Assembly: GCA_944381635.1 (NCBI GenBank)
Contig: CALWLY010000002.1
Span: 186,001 to 250,000 of the forward strand
Direction of reading: 5' to 3'
Length of the DNA stretch: 64,000 nt
DNA from: an uncultured Lachnospiraceae bacterium
Lineage (GTDB): Bacteria > Bacillota > Clostridia > Lachnospirales > Lachnospiraceae
Within the stretch, counting starts at the first letter, position 1; the number at the start of each line of letters is the position of its first letter. Both the position numbers and the translations under genes were made by a program. This document shows positions 41,753-50,603 of this stretch, in pieces. The notes below the pieces were generated by a model. It was not told the origin of the DNA. It was given only the letters and a program-made list of their open reading frames with translations, and ran no database searches.

Positions 41753-42550
41753 TCAGTGTTTTACAATAATTTTTTTCGGACAATTTTCTGCGCAGAGCCC
41801 GCATCCGATACATTTTTCACCATCAATAGTAGCATTAAAGCTGTCAATGGTGATAGCATCTGCCGGGCAGTTTTTCTTACAAAGCTGGCAGCCGATACAT
41901 CCTGTCTCACATACCTTCATAGTATCTGCGCCTTTGTCTTTGTTTTCGCAGGCAACCATATACTTCGCATCATAAGGTACCAGAGAAATTAAATGCTTCG
42001 GACAGGCAGCCACGCATTTTCCGCAGGCCTTGCAGGCTTCCTTGTCTACCAGGGCTACTCCGTTTACGATATGAATCGCATCAAAAGGACATGCCTCCAC
42101 ACAGCTTCCGTAGCCAAGGCACCCATAATTACAGGATTTTGCCCCGCCATTGGGAACAAAGCTCAGCATACGGCAGTCTGTGATACCCGTATATTCATAA
42201 TCTGTTTTTGCCTTTTCACAGGTACCGTTACATGCAACAAAAGCCACCTTGCGCACGCCTTTTTCCGCTTCCACGCCCATAATCTGAGCCACTTTTTCTC
42301 CTACGGCTTCTCCGCCTACAGGACATCCGTTTACCGGTGCTTCCCCTTTGGCAATAGCTGCTGCCAGACCGGAACATCCCGCATAGCCACAGCCGCCGCA
42401 GTTGTTTCCAGGAAGAACTGCAAGAACTGCCTCTTCTTTTTCATCCACTTCTACTTTAAATTTAATCGCTGCAATACCCAGGAAGAGGCCGATAAAAAGA
42501 CCAACCACACCTACCACCAGGGTTGCTGTCAAAATACCTGAAATACTCAT
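41753..42550 (-). CDS. rnfB: Rnf complex subunit RnfB (Fe-S protein)
   Basis: 265 aa. An N-terminal membrane helix (about 8-28), then a four-Cys motif of the Fe-S domain (NNCGGCGYAGC and GCPVGG), then three CxxCxxCxxxCP-type ferredoxin motifs: CLGYGSCVEACPFDAI, CKACGKCVAACPKHLI, CQLCKKNCPADAI and CIGCGLCAENCP. It is thought to receive electrons from reduced ferredoxin. It is the last gene of the rnfCDGEAB order used by clostridia. It ends at the stop at 41753; an inverted repeat follows. GGAGG precedes the ATG. Confidence 0.97.
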   Translation of the reverse strand: MSISGILTATLVVGVVGLFIGLFLGIAAIKFKVEVDEKEEAVLAVLPGNNCGGCGYAGCSGLAAAIAKGEAPVNGCPVGGEAVGEKVAQIMGVEAEKGVRKVAFVACNGTCEKAKTDYEYTGITDCRMLSFVPNGGAKSCNYGCLGYGSCVEACPFDAIHIVNGVALVDKEACKACGKCVAACPKHLISLVPYDAKYMVACENKDKGADTMKVCETGCIGCQLCKKNCPADAITIDSFNATIDGEKCIGCGLCAENCPKKIIVKH

Positions 42551-42562
42551 CGCATCTTCCTC

Positions 42563-43150
42563 CTAGAGCAGTCCGGAGAATCCGCAGAACGCGATTGCCA
42601 TAAGACCTGCCGTCAGCAGAACAATCGGCATTCCCTTGAAGGATTCCGGCACATCATTATACTGCATTTTTTCACGGATACCTGCCAGGATGATAATGGA
42701 AATGGTAAATCCCAGCGCAGTGGCAAAACCGTTGACAATTCCTGTTAAAATTCCATACTCGTTCTGTACGTTTGTCAATGCAACACCCAGAACCGCACAG
42801 TTTGTTGTAATAAGAGGCAGATAAACTCCCAGTGCTTCATACAGGGAAACCATAAATTTCTTTAAAAACATTTCTACAAACTGTACAAGCGCTGCGATTA
42901 CAAGAATAAATACAATGGTCTGCAGATATTCAATGCCGAATCTCTGAAGAACATATTTATAGATGACGCCCGCAACAGCGCTGGCAAGTGTAATTACAAA
43001 AATTACGGCTGTTCCCATGCCGGCTGCCGTCTCTACCTTTTTGGAAACTCCCAAGAACGGACAAAGACCGAGGAACTGGCTCAATACTACGTTGCTTACA
43101 AGTGCGGAGCCAATCAACAGCAATAATAATTCCTGAACCTGTGCAAACAT
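42563..43150 (-). CDS. rnfA: Rnf complex subunit RnfA
   Basis: 195 aa integral membrane subunit with six helices. Signatures are LSQFLGLCPFLGVSKKVETAAGMG and INCAVLGVAL-like TNCAVLGVALTNV, both carrying a Cys that helps hold an intramembrane Fe-S cluster in RnfA/RnfE (and NqrD/E). It forms a pseudo-symmetric pair with RnfE. RnfE ends one base upstream and RnfB follows after 12 bp, so the genes are tightly coupled. Confidence 0.97.
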   Translation of the reverse strand: MFAQVQELLLLLIGSALVSNVVLSQFLGLCPFLGVSKKVETAAGMGTAVIFVITLASAVAGVIYKYVLQRFGIEYLQTIVFILVIAALVQFVEMFLKKFMVSLYEALGVYLPLITTNCAVLGVALTNVQNEYGILTGIVNGFATALGFTISIIILAGIREKMQYNDVPESFKGMPIVLLTAGLMAIAFCGFSGLL

Positions 43151-43151
43151 A

Positions 43152-43880
43152 TTATTTCACCTCTCCTTCTGTCTTTTCTCCTGCTTTGGTGTCATAAAAA
43201 CCATGGGAGCATCCTCCCTTGCCGTCACAGCCAAGACAATCCTCGCTGCATCCGGACTGGATTTTAGACATATCTTTTCCTTTCTTTTCTCCTGCCGCTT
43301 TGATTTTATTCTGAATAGCCGTCAAAGTTGCAAGCACAAAGAAAGCTCCCGGAGCCATGACAAAAATACTGATCGGGACATAGCTCTCCGGCATGATATG
43401 AAAACCGAAGATTTCTCCGGCGCCAAGAATCTCTCTCACTGCACCGATACAGGTAAGTGCAAAAGAAAATCCAAGTCCCATACCGATTCCGTCAAATAAA
43501 GAAGGGATAACCGGGTTTTTGGAAGCATAGCTTTCCGCACGTCCCAAAATGATACAGTTAACAACAATCAGCGGAATGTAAATTCCCAGCGCATCATAGA
43601 GAGAGGGCAGAAATCCCTGCAGCAAAAGCTGCATGATCGTTACGAAAGATGCGATAATAACGATAAAAGCCGGAATACGTACTTTATCGGGAATAATATT
43701 ACGCATCAGGGAAATAATCATATTGCTCAGGGCCAGAACTACCATAGTTGTAAGACCCATTCCGAGTCCGTTCATCGCAGATGTGGTAACTGCCAGAGTA
43801 GGACACATACCAAGAACGAGGACGAAAGTCGGATTTTCTTTGACAATACCGTTGTAAAGACGCTCTTTTACACTATTCAT
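43152..43880 (-). CDS. rnfE: Rnf complex subunit RnfE with a cysteine-rich C-terminal tail
   Basis: 242 aa. Residues 1-200 form the six-helix RnfE fold: PTFVLVLGMCPTLAVTTSAMNGLGMG and PLIVVNCIILGRAESYASKNP carry the conserved cysteines. After the last helix comes a polar tail of about 40 residues with CSEDCLGCDGKGGCSH, cysteines at about 211, 215, 218 and 224 plus a histidine. Classical RnfE (about 200-230 aa) has no such segment as far as I recall. It overlaps the end of rnfG by 8 bp. Confidence 0.95.
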   Translation of the reverse strand: MNSVKERLYNGIVKENPTFVLVLGMCPTLAVTTSAMNGLGMGLTTMVVLALSNMIISLMRNIIPDKVRIPAFIVIIASFVTIMQLLLQGFLPSLYDALGIYIPLIVVNCIILGRAESYASKNPVIPSLFDGIGMGLGFSFALTCIGAVREILGAGEIFGFHIMPESYVPISIFVMAPGAFFVLATLTAIQNKIKAAGEKKGKDMSKIQSGCSEDCLGCDGKGGCSHGFYDTKAGEKTEGEVK

Positions 43881-44493
43881 TGCCGCTTCCTCCTTTCAGC
43901 TCTGTCTGAAAATAATACAGGCCGGCATTGACACCGTTTGTCACCGCATTTGTAGTGATTGTTGCACCGGAAATTGCATCGATCTGATCTTCTGATGTGG
44001 CTCCGGTTTTGGTGTAGGAAAATTTCTCTACATTTTTACCTGCAAACTGAGGTTTTAACACCTCTTCTGCCTGCATACCAAGACCAGGTGTTTCCGAAAT
44101 AGACAACAGGGAAATACCGTTTAAAGTTCCGTCCATCTGGACACCCATAGTAAACTGGATGTCTCCGGAATATCCCTCGTGGGTTGTCACAGTCAGCACA
44201 TAGCCTGCCACAGAACCATCGCTTCCTGCAACCTGTGCAACAGAATCCACTCTTGCCCCTGTATAGCCGCCTTCATTCAGAATATTCTGTGCTTCCTCCA
44301 CATTAAAGTCTGTCATTTCTGTAAAATCTTCCAGCGCTGCCTCCGGAAATACTTCCTGCCATGCAGCCTGTTTTGCCAGTTTTTCCTGCTCTGCAATCGG
44401 CTCCTTTGTCACTTCATTTACAACGCCAAGCAAAAGTCCTGCCACCAAAGTGATCACAAAAAGAATTGCAGCATCTTTCAACATACTTTTCAT
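43873..44493 (-). CDS. rnfG: Rnf complex subunit RnfG (covalent FMN)
   Basis: 206 aa. One N-terminal transmembrane helix (about 8-28, AAILFVITLVAGLLLGVVN) and an extracytoplasmic FMN-binding domain. The flavinylation motif is DAISGATITTNAVTNGV near residue 180, where the Thr in SGATxT takes FMN from ApbE. The gene for that enzyme is at 32349. The segment MQAEEVLKPQFAGKNVEKF is also typical. It overlaps rnfD by 4 bases (ATGA) and rnfE by 8. Confidence 0.97.
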   Translation of the reverse strand: MKSMLKDAAILFVITLVAGLLLGVVNEVTKEPIAEQEKLAKQAAWQEVFPEAALEDFTEMTDFNVEEAQNILNEGGYTGARVDSVAQVAGSDGSVAGYVLTVTTHEGYSGDIQFTMGVQMDGTLNGISLLSISETPGLGMQAEEVLKPQFAGKNVEKFSYTKTGATSEDQIDAISGATITTNAVTNGVNAGLYYFQTELKGGSGNE

Positions 44494-45422
44494 GCTTTTT
44501 CTCCTCCTTTACCAAATGCTTTGGGAAGAGTGAATCTTTCAATCAGCGGTACCAGCAGATTTCCTATAATGATCGCATAGGAAACTCCTTCCGCGCTGGC
44601 TCCGAAAACACGGAAAATCGCTGTCAGAAATCCCAGGAAAATACCATATATGTACTGTCCCTTTTTGGTGATAGGGCGCGTCACATAGTCGGTTGCCATA
44701 AAGAAAGCTCCCAGCATCAGACCGCCGCCTGCCAGGTGTGCGGAAACATACTGTCCGTCCCAGCCCCGGCCGCTGAACAATACCAGAAATACTACGAAAG
44801 ATACAATATAAGTTCCCGGTATTCTCAGATCAATGATTCCGCAAAAAATCAGAATGCATGCGCCGATAACAATAGCAATCATCGATGTCTCGCCAATAGT
44901 TCCTGAGATATTACCGATGATCATATCGTAAACATTGACGCTTTCGCCTGCCTTTAACGCAGCAAGAGGTGTTGCTCCTGTGTAAGCGTCACAGTCAAAA
45001 TTTGTCATAATGGACGTAAAGGAAATCAGCAGAAAACATCTTGCAGCCAGCGCCGGGTTCATGAAGTTCTGTCCCAGACCGCCGAACAGCATTTTTACAA
45101 CCAGAATCGCAAAGACTCCGCCGATTACAGGAATCCACCACGGAACAGAAACCGGAAGGTTCAGCGCTAAAAGGAGACCTGTCACCACTGCTGAAAAGTC
45201 ACCGATGGTGCTTTTCTTTCCTACGATTTTTTCGTATAAAAACTCAGTAAGTACTGTGGATGCAATCGTCAGCGCTATAATCAGTGCCGCACGCCATCCG
45301 AAATTATAAATACCAAAGAACGTAGTTGGAAGCAAAGCGATCACAACTGTAAGCATCATTCTGCTTGTAGTATCTTTGGCTCTGATATGGGGATTGGATG
45401 AAACTTTCATCAAACCGCTCAT
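44490..45422 (-). CDS. rnfD: Rnf complex subunit RnfD (covalent FMN)
   Basis: 310 aa, about nine membrane helices, homologous to NqrB. The FMN attachment motif appears as DAYTGATPLAALK (about residue 160), Thr being the acceptor. The family signature GGLGQNFMNPALAARCFLLISF is present at about 120-142. It forms part of the ion channel of the complex. Sits between rnfC (16-bp gap) and rnfG (4-bp overlap). Whether this Rnf moves Na+ or H+ cannot be told from these residues. Confidence 0.97.
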   Translation of the reverse strand: MSGLMKVSSNPHIRAKDTTSRMMLTVVIALLPTTFFGIYNFGWRAALIIALTIASTVLTEFLYEKIVGKKSTIGDFSAVVTGLLLALNLPVSVPWWIPVIGGVFAILVVKMLFGGLGQNFMNPALAARCFLLISFTSIMTNFDCDAYTGATPLAALKAGESVNVYDMIIGNISGTIGETSMIAIVIGACILIFCGIIDLRIPGTYIVSFVVFLVLFSGRGWDGQYVSAHLAGGGLMLGAFFMATDYVTRPITKKGQYIYGIFLGFLTAIFRVFGASAEGVSYAIIIGNLLVPLIERFTLPKAFGKGGEKA

Positions 45423-45438
45423 TGCTCTTTTCCTCCTA

Positions 45439-46758
45439 CTATTTCTTCTTTTTTTCTGCCAGAACCATTTTTCTTGCAGATTTGATTGCCTGAGTCAGCG
45501 GACGTTTTGCCGGACAGATATAGCTGCAGCATCCGCATTCGCAGCATTCCAGTCCATCGTGTTTTTCAAAAGCCTCCAGATCATGATGAACGGCATAATC
45601 AGCCAGAAGCTTGGGAACCACACGTCCCGGACATACTTCCACACAGCGTCCGCAGTTAATGCAGGCACTGGGTTCACTGTCTGATACGTCATCCTTTGTC
45701 AGACAAAGAAGCGCTGAAGCTGTCTTTGTAGTAGGAACGTCCAGATCAAAGAGTCCAAAGCCCATCATAGGACCGCCGGAAATAATTTTGGCAGGCTCAG
45801 ATTTAAAGCCTCCTGCTTCTTCGATCAGTTCATGATAGTTTGTGCCGATTCTTACAATGAAGTTCTGAGGATTTGCGATTGCATCTCCGGTAACTGTGAC
45901 AATGCGGTGCATAAGAGGTTTTCCTTCCCGCACTGCCTGGTTGATGGCAACAATAGTATCCACGTTATCTACAATGCAGCCTGCATCTGCCGGCAGCATG
46001 GAAGAGTTGATGGCACGTTTTGTGCAGGCATAGATCAGATGGCGCTCCGATCCCTGAGGATACTTTGTCTGAAGAGAAATCACACTGATCTTCTCTTCCT
46101 TTTCTGTCAGTTTTTTCAGAATTTCAATACAGTCTTTTTTGTTATCCTCCACTGCCAGAATTCCTTTGGCGTTAGGGAATAACTGAAGAATCACTTTAAG
46201 TCCTCCGATCAGCTTCTCCGGTTCCTCCACCATTCTGCGATAATCGGATGTCAGATATGGTTCGCATTCTGCACAGTTTGCGATTACATACTCAATTTTT
46301 TCAGGTTCCTTGGGAGAGAGCTTAACATGTGTAGGGAAACCTGCACCGCCCATGCCGACTATCCCCGCCTCTTTCACAAGGCCGATAATCTCCTCTCTGG
46401 TCAGTTCCTCAAGGGGCTTTACCTGAGGATACTCTACTTCCTCATACAAACCGTCATTTTCAATGATAATACTTTTTACGCTGTCTCCTGTCACGACGCG
46501 TCTTGGCTCTATCGCCTTTACCGTGCCGGAAACGGTTGCATAAACAGGCGCCGAAACAAAACCGCCTGCCTCCGCAATTTTCTGTCCGGCCAATACATGG
46601 TCCCCTTTTGCTACAACAGGAACCGCCGGTGCACCGATATGCTGGGACAGAGGATAAACCAGATCTCCCTTCGGCAGCACTGCTTTCATAGGCTTGTCCT
46701 TGGAAAGATCTTTTCCATCGTACGGATGGACACCGCCCATAAACGTAAACTTAGCCAT
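45439..46758 (-). CDS. rnfC: Rnf complex subunit RnfC (NADH-site subunit)
   Basis: 439 aa peripheral subunit. It has an N-terminal RnfC barrel-sandwich domain (PLSQHIGAPAVPVVAKGDHVLAGQKIAEAGGFVSAPVYATVSGTVKAI), a Rossmann/NuoF-like NADH-FMN domain with GMGGAGFPTHVKL (about 130-142) and NCAECEPYLTSDYRRM, and a C-terminal pair of 4Fe-4S motifs (CINCGRCVEVCPGRVVP, CCECGCCSYICPAKRP). It starts the rnfCDGEAB operon. Upstream lies a structured leader. ATG with AGAAGGG ribosome site. Confidence 0.97.
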   Translation of the reverse strand: MAKFTFMGGVHPYDGKDLSKDKPMKAVLPKGDLVYPLSQHIGAPAVPVVAKGDHVLAGQKIAEAGGFVSAPVYATVSGTVKAIEPRRVVTGDSVKSIIIENDGLYEEVEYPQVKPLEELTREEIIGLVKEAGIVGMGGAGFPTHVKLSPKEPEKIEYVIANCAECEPYLTSDYRRMVEEPEKLIGGLKVILQLFPNAKGILAVEDNKKDCIEILKKLTEKEEKISVISLQTKYPQGSERHLIYACTKRAINSSMLPADAGCIVDNVDTIVAINQAVREGKPLMHRIVTVTGDAIANPQNFIVRIGTNYHELIEEAGGFKSEPAKIISGGPMMGFGLFDLDVPTTKTASALLCLTKDDVSDSEPSACINCGRCVEVCPGRVVPKLLADYAVHHDLEAFEKHDGLECCECGCCSYICPAKRPLTQAIKSARKMVLAEKKKK

Positions 46759-46956
46759 TGACTACCCTTCTTTCTTTCCTATTTTCGGTATTGCATGCCG
46801 GAAAATCTGCCGCACCAATACCATACTTTCAGGTGATAAAACACCCTTTCCATCACCGTCCAGAGACAAATATGTTAGTTTCGGACAGGTTGTCTCTTTG
46901 ACCGATGATGTCTTTGCCCAACGGAAAACCGCCCGGCTTTCTGTTGGCAAAACTCT
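46759..46956 (-). ncRNA. Structured leader of the rnf operon, possible riboswitch
   Basis: About 198 nt from the predicted start site to rnfC. On the minus strand CATCATCGG (46910-46902) pairs with CGGTGATGG (46858-46850), enclosing AGAGACAA/TTGTCTCT. The same GGTGAT can instead pair with ATCACC (46837-46832). A last hairpin GGTATTG/CAATACC lies just before the ribosome site. I do not recognise a known class. A 62-codon TTG-started ORF inside is unlikely to be real. Confidence 0.5.
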
Positions 46957-46962
46957 TTTTTA

Positions 46963-46991
46963 ATCATACACTTTTTTTCGCTAAATTACTA
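46963..46991 (-). promoter_or_regulatory. Candidate rnf promoter
   Basis: TAGTAA, 17 bases, TATGAT on the minus strand. The -35 box is weak. It overlaps the upstream edge of the divergent exonuclease promoter. Confidence 0.45.
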
Positions 46992-47009
46992 CTAGAAATT
47001 TTAAAAATA

Positions 47010-47018
47010 TGCTATCAT
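47010..47018 (+). promoter_or_regulatory. Extended -10 promoter of the exonuclease gene
   Basis: TGC-TATCAT with no good -35 box, about 40 bases upstream of the likely start codon. It shows that the ATG at 47009 lies in the promoter and is not used. Confidence 0.5.
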
Positions 47019-47056
47019 ATTTTGTGAAATTATTGCCGTTTTCCACGGCAGAAAGG

Positions 47057-48163
47057 ATGGCCTCTGCCATGATAAAAATCAAAAAAGCCATTTCTGCAAA
47101 CTGTACTTCACTCCTTGCGGATTATCTTAAAAATCCGGAACAGGTTTTATTTTTTGATATTGAAACTACCGGTTTTTCTCCTAAAAGCGCTTCTATCTAC
47201 CTGATCGGTGCCGCCGCCTGTGAAAATGGAACATGGACCCTTTATCAGTGGTTTGCCCAAACCCCTTCTGAAGAGAAGCATATACTGGAAATTTTTTTTT
47301 CTTTCGCTTCTTCTTTTCAGCATCTGATTCATTTTAACGGAACCACTTTTGATATTCCGTTCCTCCAGGCCAAAGCCAAACGCCATGCCATACCGGAGTG
47401 GGAACTTCCTTCCCAGACGGACATTTACCGTCTGATCAGCCCGCTTAAGAATCTTCTTCATCTTCCCGGATGTAAACAGAAAAACCTGGAACAGTTTCTT
47501 GGTATTTTCAGAGAAGATCCCTTCCACGGGGGACAGCTTATCGAACTGTACCGGGCCTACACGGAAAATCAGGATGAACGCCTTTTAAAGGTTCTGCTGT
47601 TACATAACGAAGAAGACATCATCGGCATGCTTTCTATCTATCCGATTACTGCGTATGCCGCTCTTTTTCGGGAATCCTTCTCACAGACATCCGCGCAGAT
47701 CGAATCCTGCGAAAATGCAAAAGGCGAGACGGGAAAAGAACTTTTGCTCACAGTAGTTCTTCCACTTCCCATACCAAAATCTTTTTCCTGTCATAAAAAC
47801 GGCTGTTTCTTCCTGGCGGAAGACCAGAAAGGTATCTTCAAGATCCCTGTTTATGAGGGAGAACTGAAATATTTTTATCCGGATTACAAAAATTACTCTT
47901 ATCTGCCGGATGAAGACAAGGCAATCCATAAATCAGTAGCTGTATATGTGGATAAAAATCACCGGCAACCGGCCACTGCTGCCACCTGCTATACCAGAAA
48001 ATACGGTGATTTTCTTCCCCAATACCGGGATTTGTTCCAGCCCGTCTTTCGAGCAGAATATAAGGCAAAAGAAAGCTATTTTCTTCCTGACAGGCAGTGG
48101 ATGTCCAGCCAGGAAAATCTGTGCTCTTATGCAGAGCATCTGTTAAAACAGCTGGCAATGTGA
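47057..48163 (+). CDS. Predicted 3'-5' exonuclease, RNase H-like fold (YprB type)
   Basis: About 368 aa. The DEDD exonuclease pattern is visible: FFDIETTGFSPKSASIYLIG (motif I with D and E), LIHFNGTTFDIPFLQAKAKRH (motif II), and LLHNEEDIIGMLSIYPI (motif III, H/D). This is the ribonuclease H-like domain found in YprB-type proteins of Firmicutes, expected to act on DNA or RNA ends. The remaining 180 residues are unassigned. The ATG at 47057 or 47069 is more likely than 47009, which lies in the promoter. Confidence 0.85.
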   Translation: MASAMIKIKKAISANCTSLLADYLKNPEQVLFFDIETTGFSPKSASIYLIGAAACENGTWTLYQWFAQTPSEEKHILEIFFSFASSFQHLIHFNGTTFDIPFLQAKAKRHAIPEWELPSQTDIYRLISPLKNLLHLPGCKQKNLEQFLGIFREDPFHGGQLIELYRAYTENQDERLLKVLLLHNEEDIIGMLSIYPITAYAALFRESFSQTSAQIESCENAKGETGKELLLTVVLPLPIPKSFSCHKNGCFFLAEDQKGIFKIPVYEGELKYFYPDYKNYSYLPDEDKAIHKSVAVYVDKNHRQPATAATCYTRKYGDFLPQYRDLFQPVFRAEYKAKESYFLPDRQWMSSQENLCSYAEHLLKQLAM

Positions 48164-48193
48164 TCACTGACTCTGAAACTTTCCCTATAATTG

Positions 48194-48242
48194 AAAAAGT
48201 GCCCTGTCCCCCTCGGAATTGAGGAGGTCAGGGCACTTTTTT
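48194..48242. terminator. Terminator of the exonuclease gene
   Basis: AAGTGCCCTG/CAGGGCACTT with an inner CCTC/GAGG stem and T6. A second inverted repeat (TTTGTGTGT/ACACACAAA) follows to 48280. Confidence 0.88.
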
Positions 48243-48286
48243 GTGTGTCAGAAAACTTCATTTCCTAACACACAAAAAAAGACGAT

Positions 48287-48368
48287 AAATCGCACTGCGG
48301 CGGAAAGGAAATAAATCGCAGAGCGATCCGCCGCAGGCGGAGAATCTCGCATTGCGAGATTCTTTTTT
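48287..48368. repeat. Structured repeat element with three stems, copy B
   Basis: AAATCGCACT, then GCGGCGG/CCGCCGC enclosing ATCGC/GCGAT, then AATCTCGC-ATT-GCGAGATT with six T, all on the plus strand. Same architecture and unpaired AAATCGCACT and AAAGG segments as copy A at 15575. Ends 32 bp before the 3' end of the hydantoinase gene, as copy A does next to pheT. Confidence 0.65.
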
Positions 48369-48400
48369 GCTCCGCCGTAATTTCGTCAGGCAATCTTTGT

Positions 48401-50404
48401 CTAAAATCCCATGGTTCCTACCGCATGAGCCGTGACTACCGTTCCCAAATAAACCGTAGTATCCCTTGCCTCCGCTTCGTTGTCATGAATCTCTGATGTA
48501 ACCGTAACATCTCCTTTTGCTCCACGTTTTCTGGCTTCAGCTTGTGCATCTTCCTCCGCCTGGGAAACAGCAAACTTGATGGCCTCTTCCAGGTCTTTAA
48601 AAACGGTATTGCCGTCATTTCCGAAAACGGTAAATCCGAGGGCTTCTTCCGCATTGGTATTCGGTTTAATCTCTACACTGCTGGCTGCGCTGATGCTTCC
48701 GATAATTGCCCCCAAAGCATTTGCCACCTCATGGTTTTTGGGAATGACTGCTTTTGTGCCAAGCATCCGGGCAACGTCTTCCAGGAAAACGCAAATCGGA
48801 GCTCCGGCGCCAATCAGCGTATATTTAGTTCGAAACATCGTAGGAAACAGTTCATCCTGTTCTCCGTTCTTAACTTCTTCATAGTTCTGAACAATAAACC
48901 GTTCCATGTCGCTGTTTACGCCGTTTTTCATGAAATCCGGATATTTATTTTCAAGCATTGCCTTTACAATGTTAATATACAACTTTTTCTTTACTTCATT
49001 GTAGACCATATCACATAGTTCTTCCACGGATACTCCCAGATTGCAGGCTGCAAATTCTGCCCCTAACCGGGATGCCTCCACGCTGTACCTGGTAAAGTCT
49101 CCTTTTATATGCATCATATCCGTAGGTGTGAGCCCACATATCTGCACAACACCGTCTTTAATAAGTCTGTCTACATGAAGTGTATAAATTTCTTTGCCAA
49201 CAGCAGCAGCAGCTTCAGCGATAGGCAAAGGCTGTTTCTTCAGCGCATTGCAAAACGCCTTTTCTTCCTCCGTATATCTGGCGCTTTCACTGATATCCCT
49301 GATAAGCATATAGTGTTCATACAAAAACCTGGTGTGTTTTCTTATTTCCAGTCTCTTAAGATTATCGAGAATGGAAGGATATTCCTTTGCTGCAATACAC
49401 AGCGGAATCACTCGGTATTCTTCCAGACGCAATTTTTTCCCTTCATAGTGAACTGCACTGTCACCGCCCAGGCCAAAGGTTTTTACATACAAACCGTTTA
49501 CAAAAGTCTTCCATTTTCCTATGGAAACCCCATCTGTCACAGAGACCGGAGCGCCGTCTTTTATAAAGGCAATGTCAGTTGTTGTGCCTCCCATATCCAC
49601 AACAATACAGTTAGGGTCATCCGTCAGTCTTGTACATCCAATCGCGCTGGCAGAAGGGCCGCAAAGAAGTGTTTCCACAGGCCGGAGAGATGCAAATTCC
49701 TCCGACATGAGGCTGCCGTCACTCCGAACGATCACAACCGCATCTGGGTGGATATTTCGAGCCGCAAGTGCTTTTTTTACAGAAGCCAGAAATTCGCTGA
49801 TCACAGGAAAGAGCCCCGCATTTAAAAGTGTACTTGATGCCCGCTGCAGACAATTCAGCTCCAAAAACAACTCATAGCCACACACAACCGGAATGTTATA
49901 TTTCTTCTGAAAAATCTCTTTTGCCTTCTTTTCCACCACGGCACCGTTTCGCATGGCATTCATCTCAATGATACCCACACCGTCCAGATTTTCAAAACCT
50001 TTTTCAATCTGACTGCTAAACAGTTCCCAATCCGGTTCCCGCTCACTCCAACCGGAAAATTTAGTAAAACTCTCCTGAATGTACATATCATCGGAAGAAG
50101 GCAGACCAAACTGCTTGCCGTATTGATCGACAATATTCTTATCTCCTCCAAAAAATATCAATTTTGCCTGTCCGCCTTTATCCTCTACACATGCATTAGT
50201 TGCAAGGGTCGTAGAGAGGGAAATGATTTCCGCCTGCTGTACCAGTTCGGCGGGCAGTCCGTCAATGGCCCCCAAAATACCAAGTGTCAAATCATTTTTA
50301 GTCGTAAGCGACTTTGCACTTCCCAGAATGGCTTTGTCTTCAAAATCATAAATAACAGCATCCGTATAGGTGCCGCCAGTGTCAATTCCTATACCCAGTT
50401 TCAT
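48401..50404 (-). CDS. Hydantoinase/oxoprolinase-family protein (HyuA-like), stand-alone
   Basis: 667 aa, ASKHA-fold protein. The N-terminal Hydant_A_N part opens with GIGIDTGGTYTDAVIYDFED (phosphate 1 loop) and has ISLSTTLATNACVEDKGG. The hydantoinase A part carries VVDMGGTTTDIAFIKDG (second phosphate loop), LCGPSASAIGC and FGLGGDSAVHYEG. The C-terminal 150 residues contain VFLEDVARMLGTKAVIPKNHEVANALGAIIGSISA. Family members hydrolyse hydantoins or 5-oxoproline or activate acetone, with ATP, usually with a HyuB partner. No HyuB is adjacent, so the substrate is unclear. It starts at ATG with GAGGTG. Confidence 0.9.
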   Translation of the reverse strand: MKLGIGIDTGGTYTDAVIYDFEDKAILGSAKSLTTKNDLTLGILGAIDGLPAELVQQAEIISLSTTLATNACVEDKGGQAKLIFFGGDKNIVDQYGKQFGLPSSDDMYIQESFTKFSGWSEREPDWELFSSQIEKGFENLDGVGIIEMNAMRNGAVVEKKAKEIFQKKYNIPVVCGYELFLELNCLQRASSTLLNAGLFPVISEFLASVKKALAARNIHPDAVVIVRSDGSLMSEEFASLRPVETLLCGPSASAIGCTRLTDDPNCIVVDMGGTTTDIAFIKDGAPVSVTDGVSIGKWKTFVNGLYVKTFGLGGDSAVHYEGKKLRLEEYRVIPLCIAAKEYPSILDNLKRLEIRKHTRFLYEHYMLIRDISESARYTEEEKAFCNALKKQPLPIAEAAAAVGKEIYTLHVDRLIKDGVVQICGLTPTDMMHIKGDFTRYSVEASRLGAEFAACNLGVSVEELCDMVYNEVKKKLYINIVKAMLENKYPDFMKNGVNSDMERFIVQNYEEVKNGEQDELFPTMFRTKYTLIGAGAPICVFLEDVARMLGTKAVIPKNHEVANALGAIIGSISAASSVEIKPNTNAEEALGFTVFGNDGNTVFKDLEEAIKFAVSQAEEDAQAEARKRGAKGDVTVTSEIHDNEAEARDTTVYLGTVVTAHAVGTMGF

Positions 50405-50453
50405 CTTGTCACCTCAAATATTTTACTTTCCCCGAAAAGTCATCTATCGTACG

Positions 50454-50492
50454 AAAAAAGGAGCTGATGTAACCAATTTTACATCAGCTCCT
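50454..50492 (-). terminator. Terminator of the rpiR-to-rpsA operon
   Basis: AGGAGCTGATGTAA and its complement (14 bp perfect), 6-base loop, six T on the minus strand. The hydantoinase gene starts 50 bases beyond, so it has its own promoter, which I could not identify, or is read through. Confidence 0.88.
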
Positions 50493-50603
50493 CTAATATG
50501 AACCATACTATTTATCGAAGGAAAAGACCATCCGTCTTCTGAAAGATCTTTTCTCCCATCTCTTCCATGCAATCATAGAAGCTACAAATCCAAATAGCAG
50601 TGA

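Noticed and set aside
46762-46950. 62-codon ORF (TTG start) before rnfC
   Set aside because: There is no ribosome site, and the region is better explained as a folded leader; kept as a question in the rnf leader finding.
46759-46956. Cyclic-di-GMP-I riboswitch in the rnf leader
   Set aside because: The GEMM core with its GAAA tetraloop, receptor and GGGACGCAAAGCC segment is missing.
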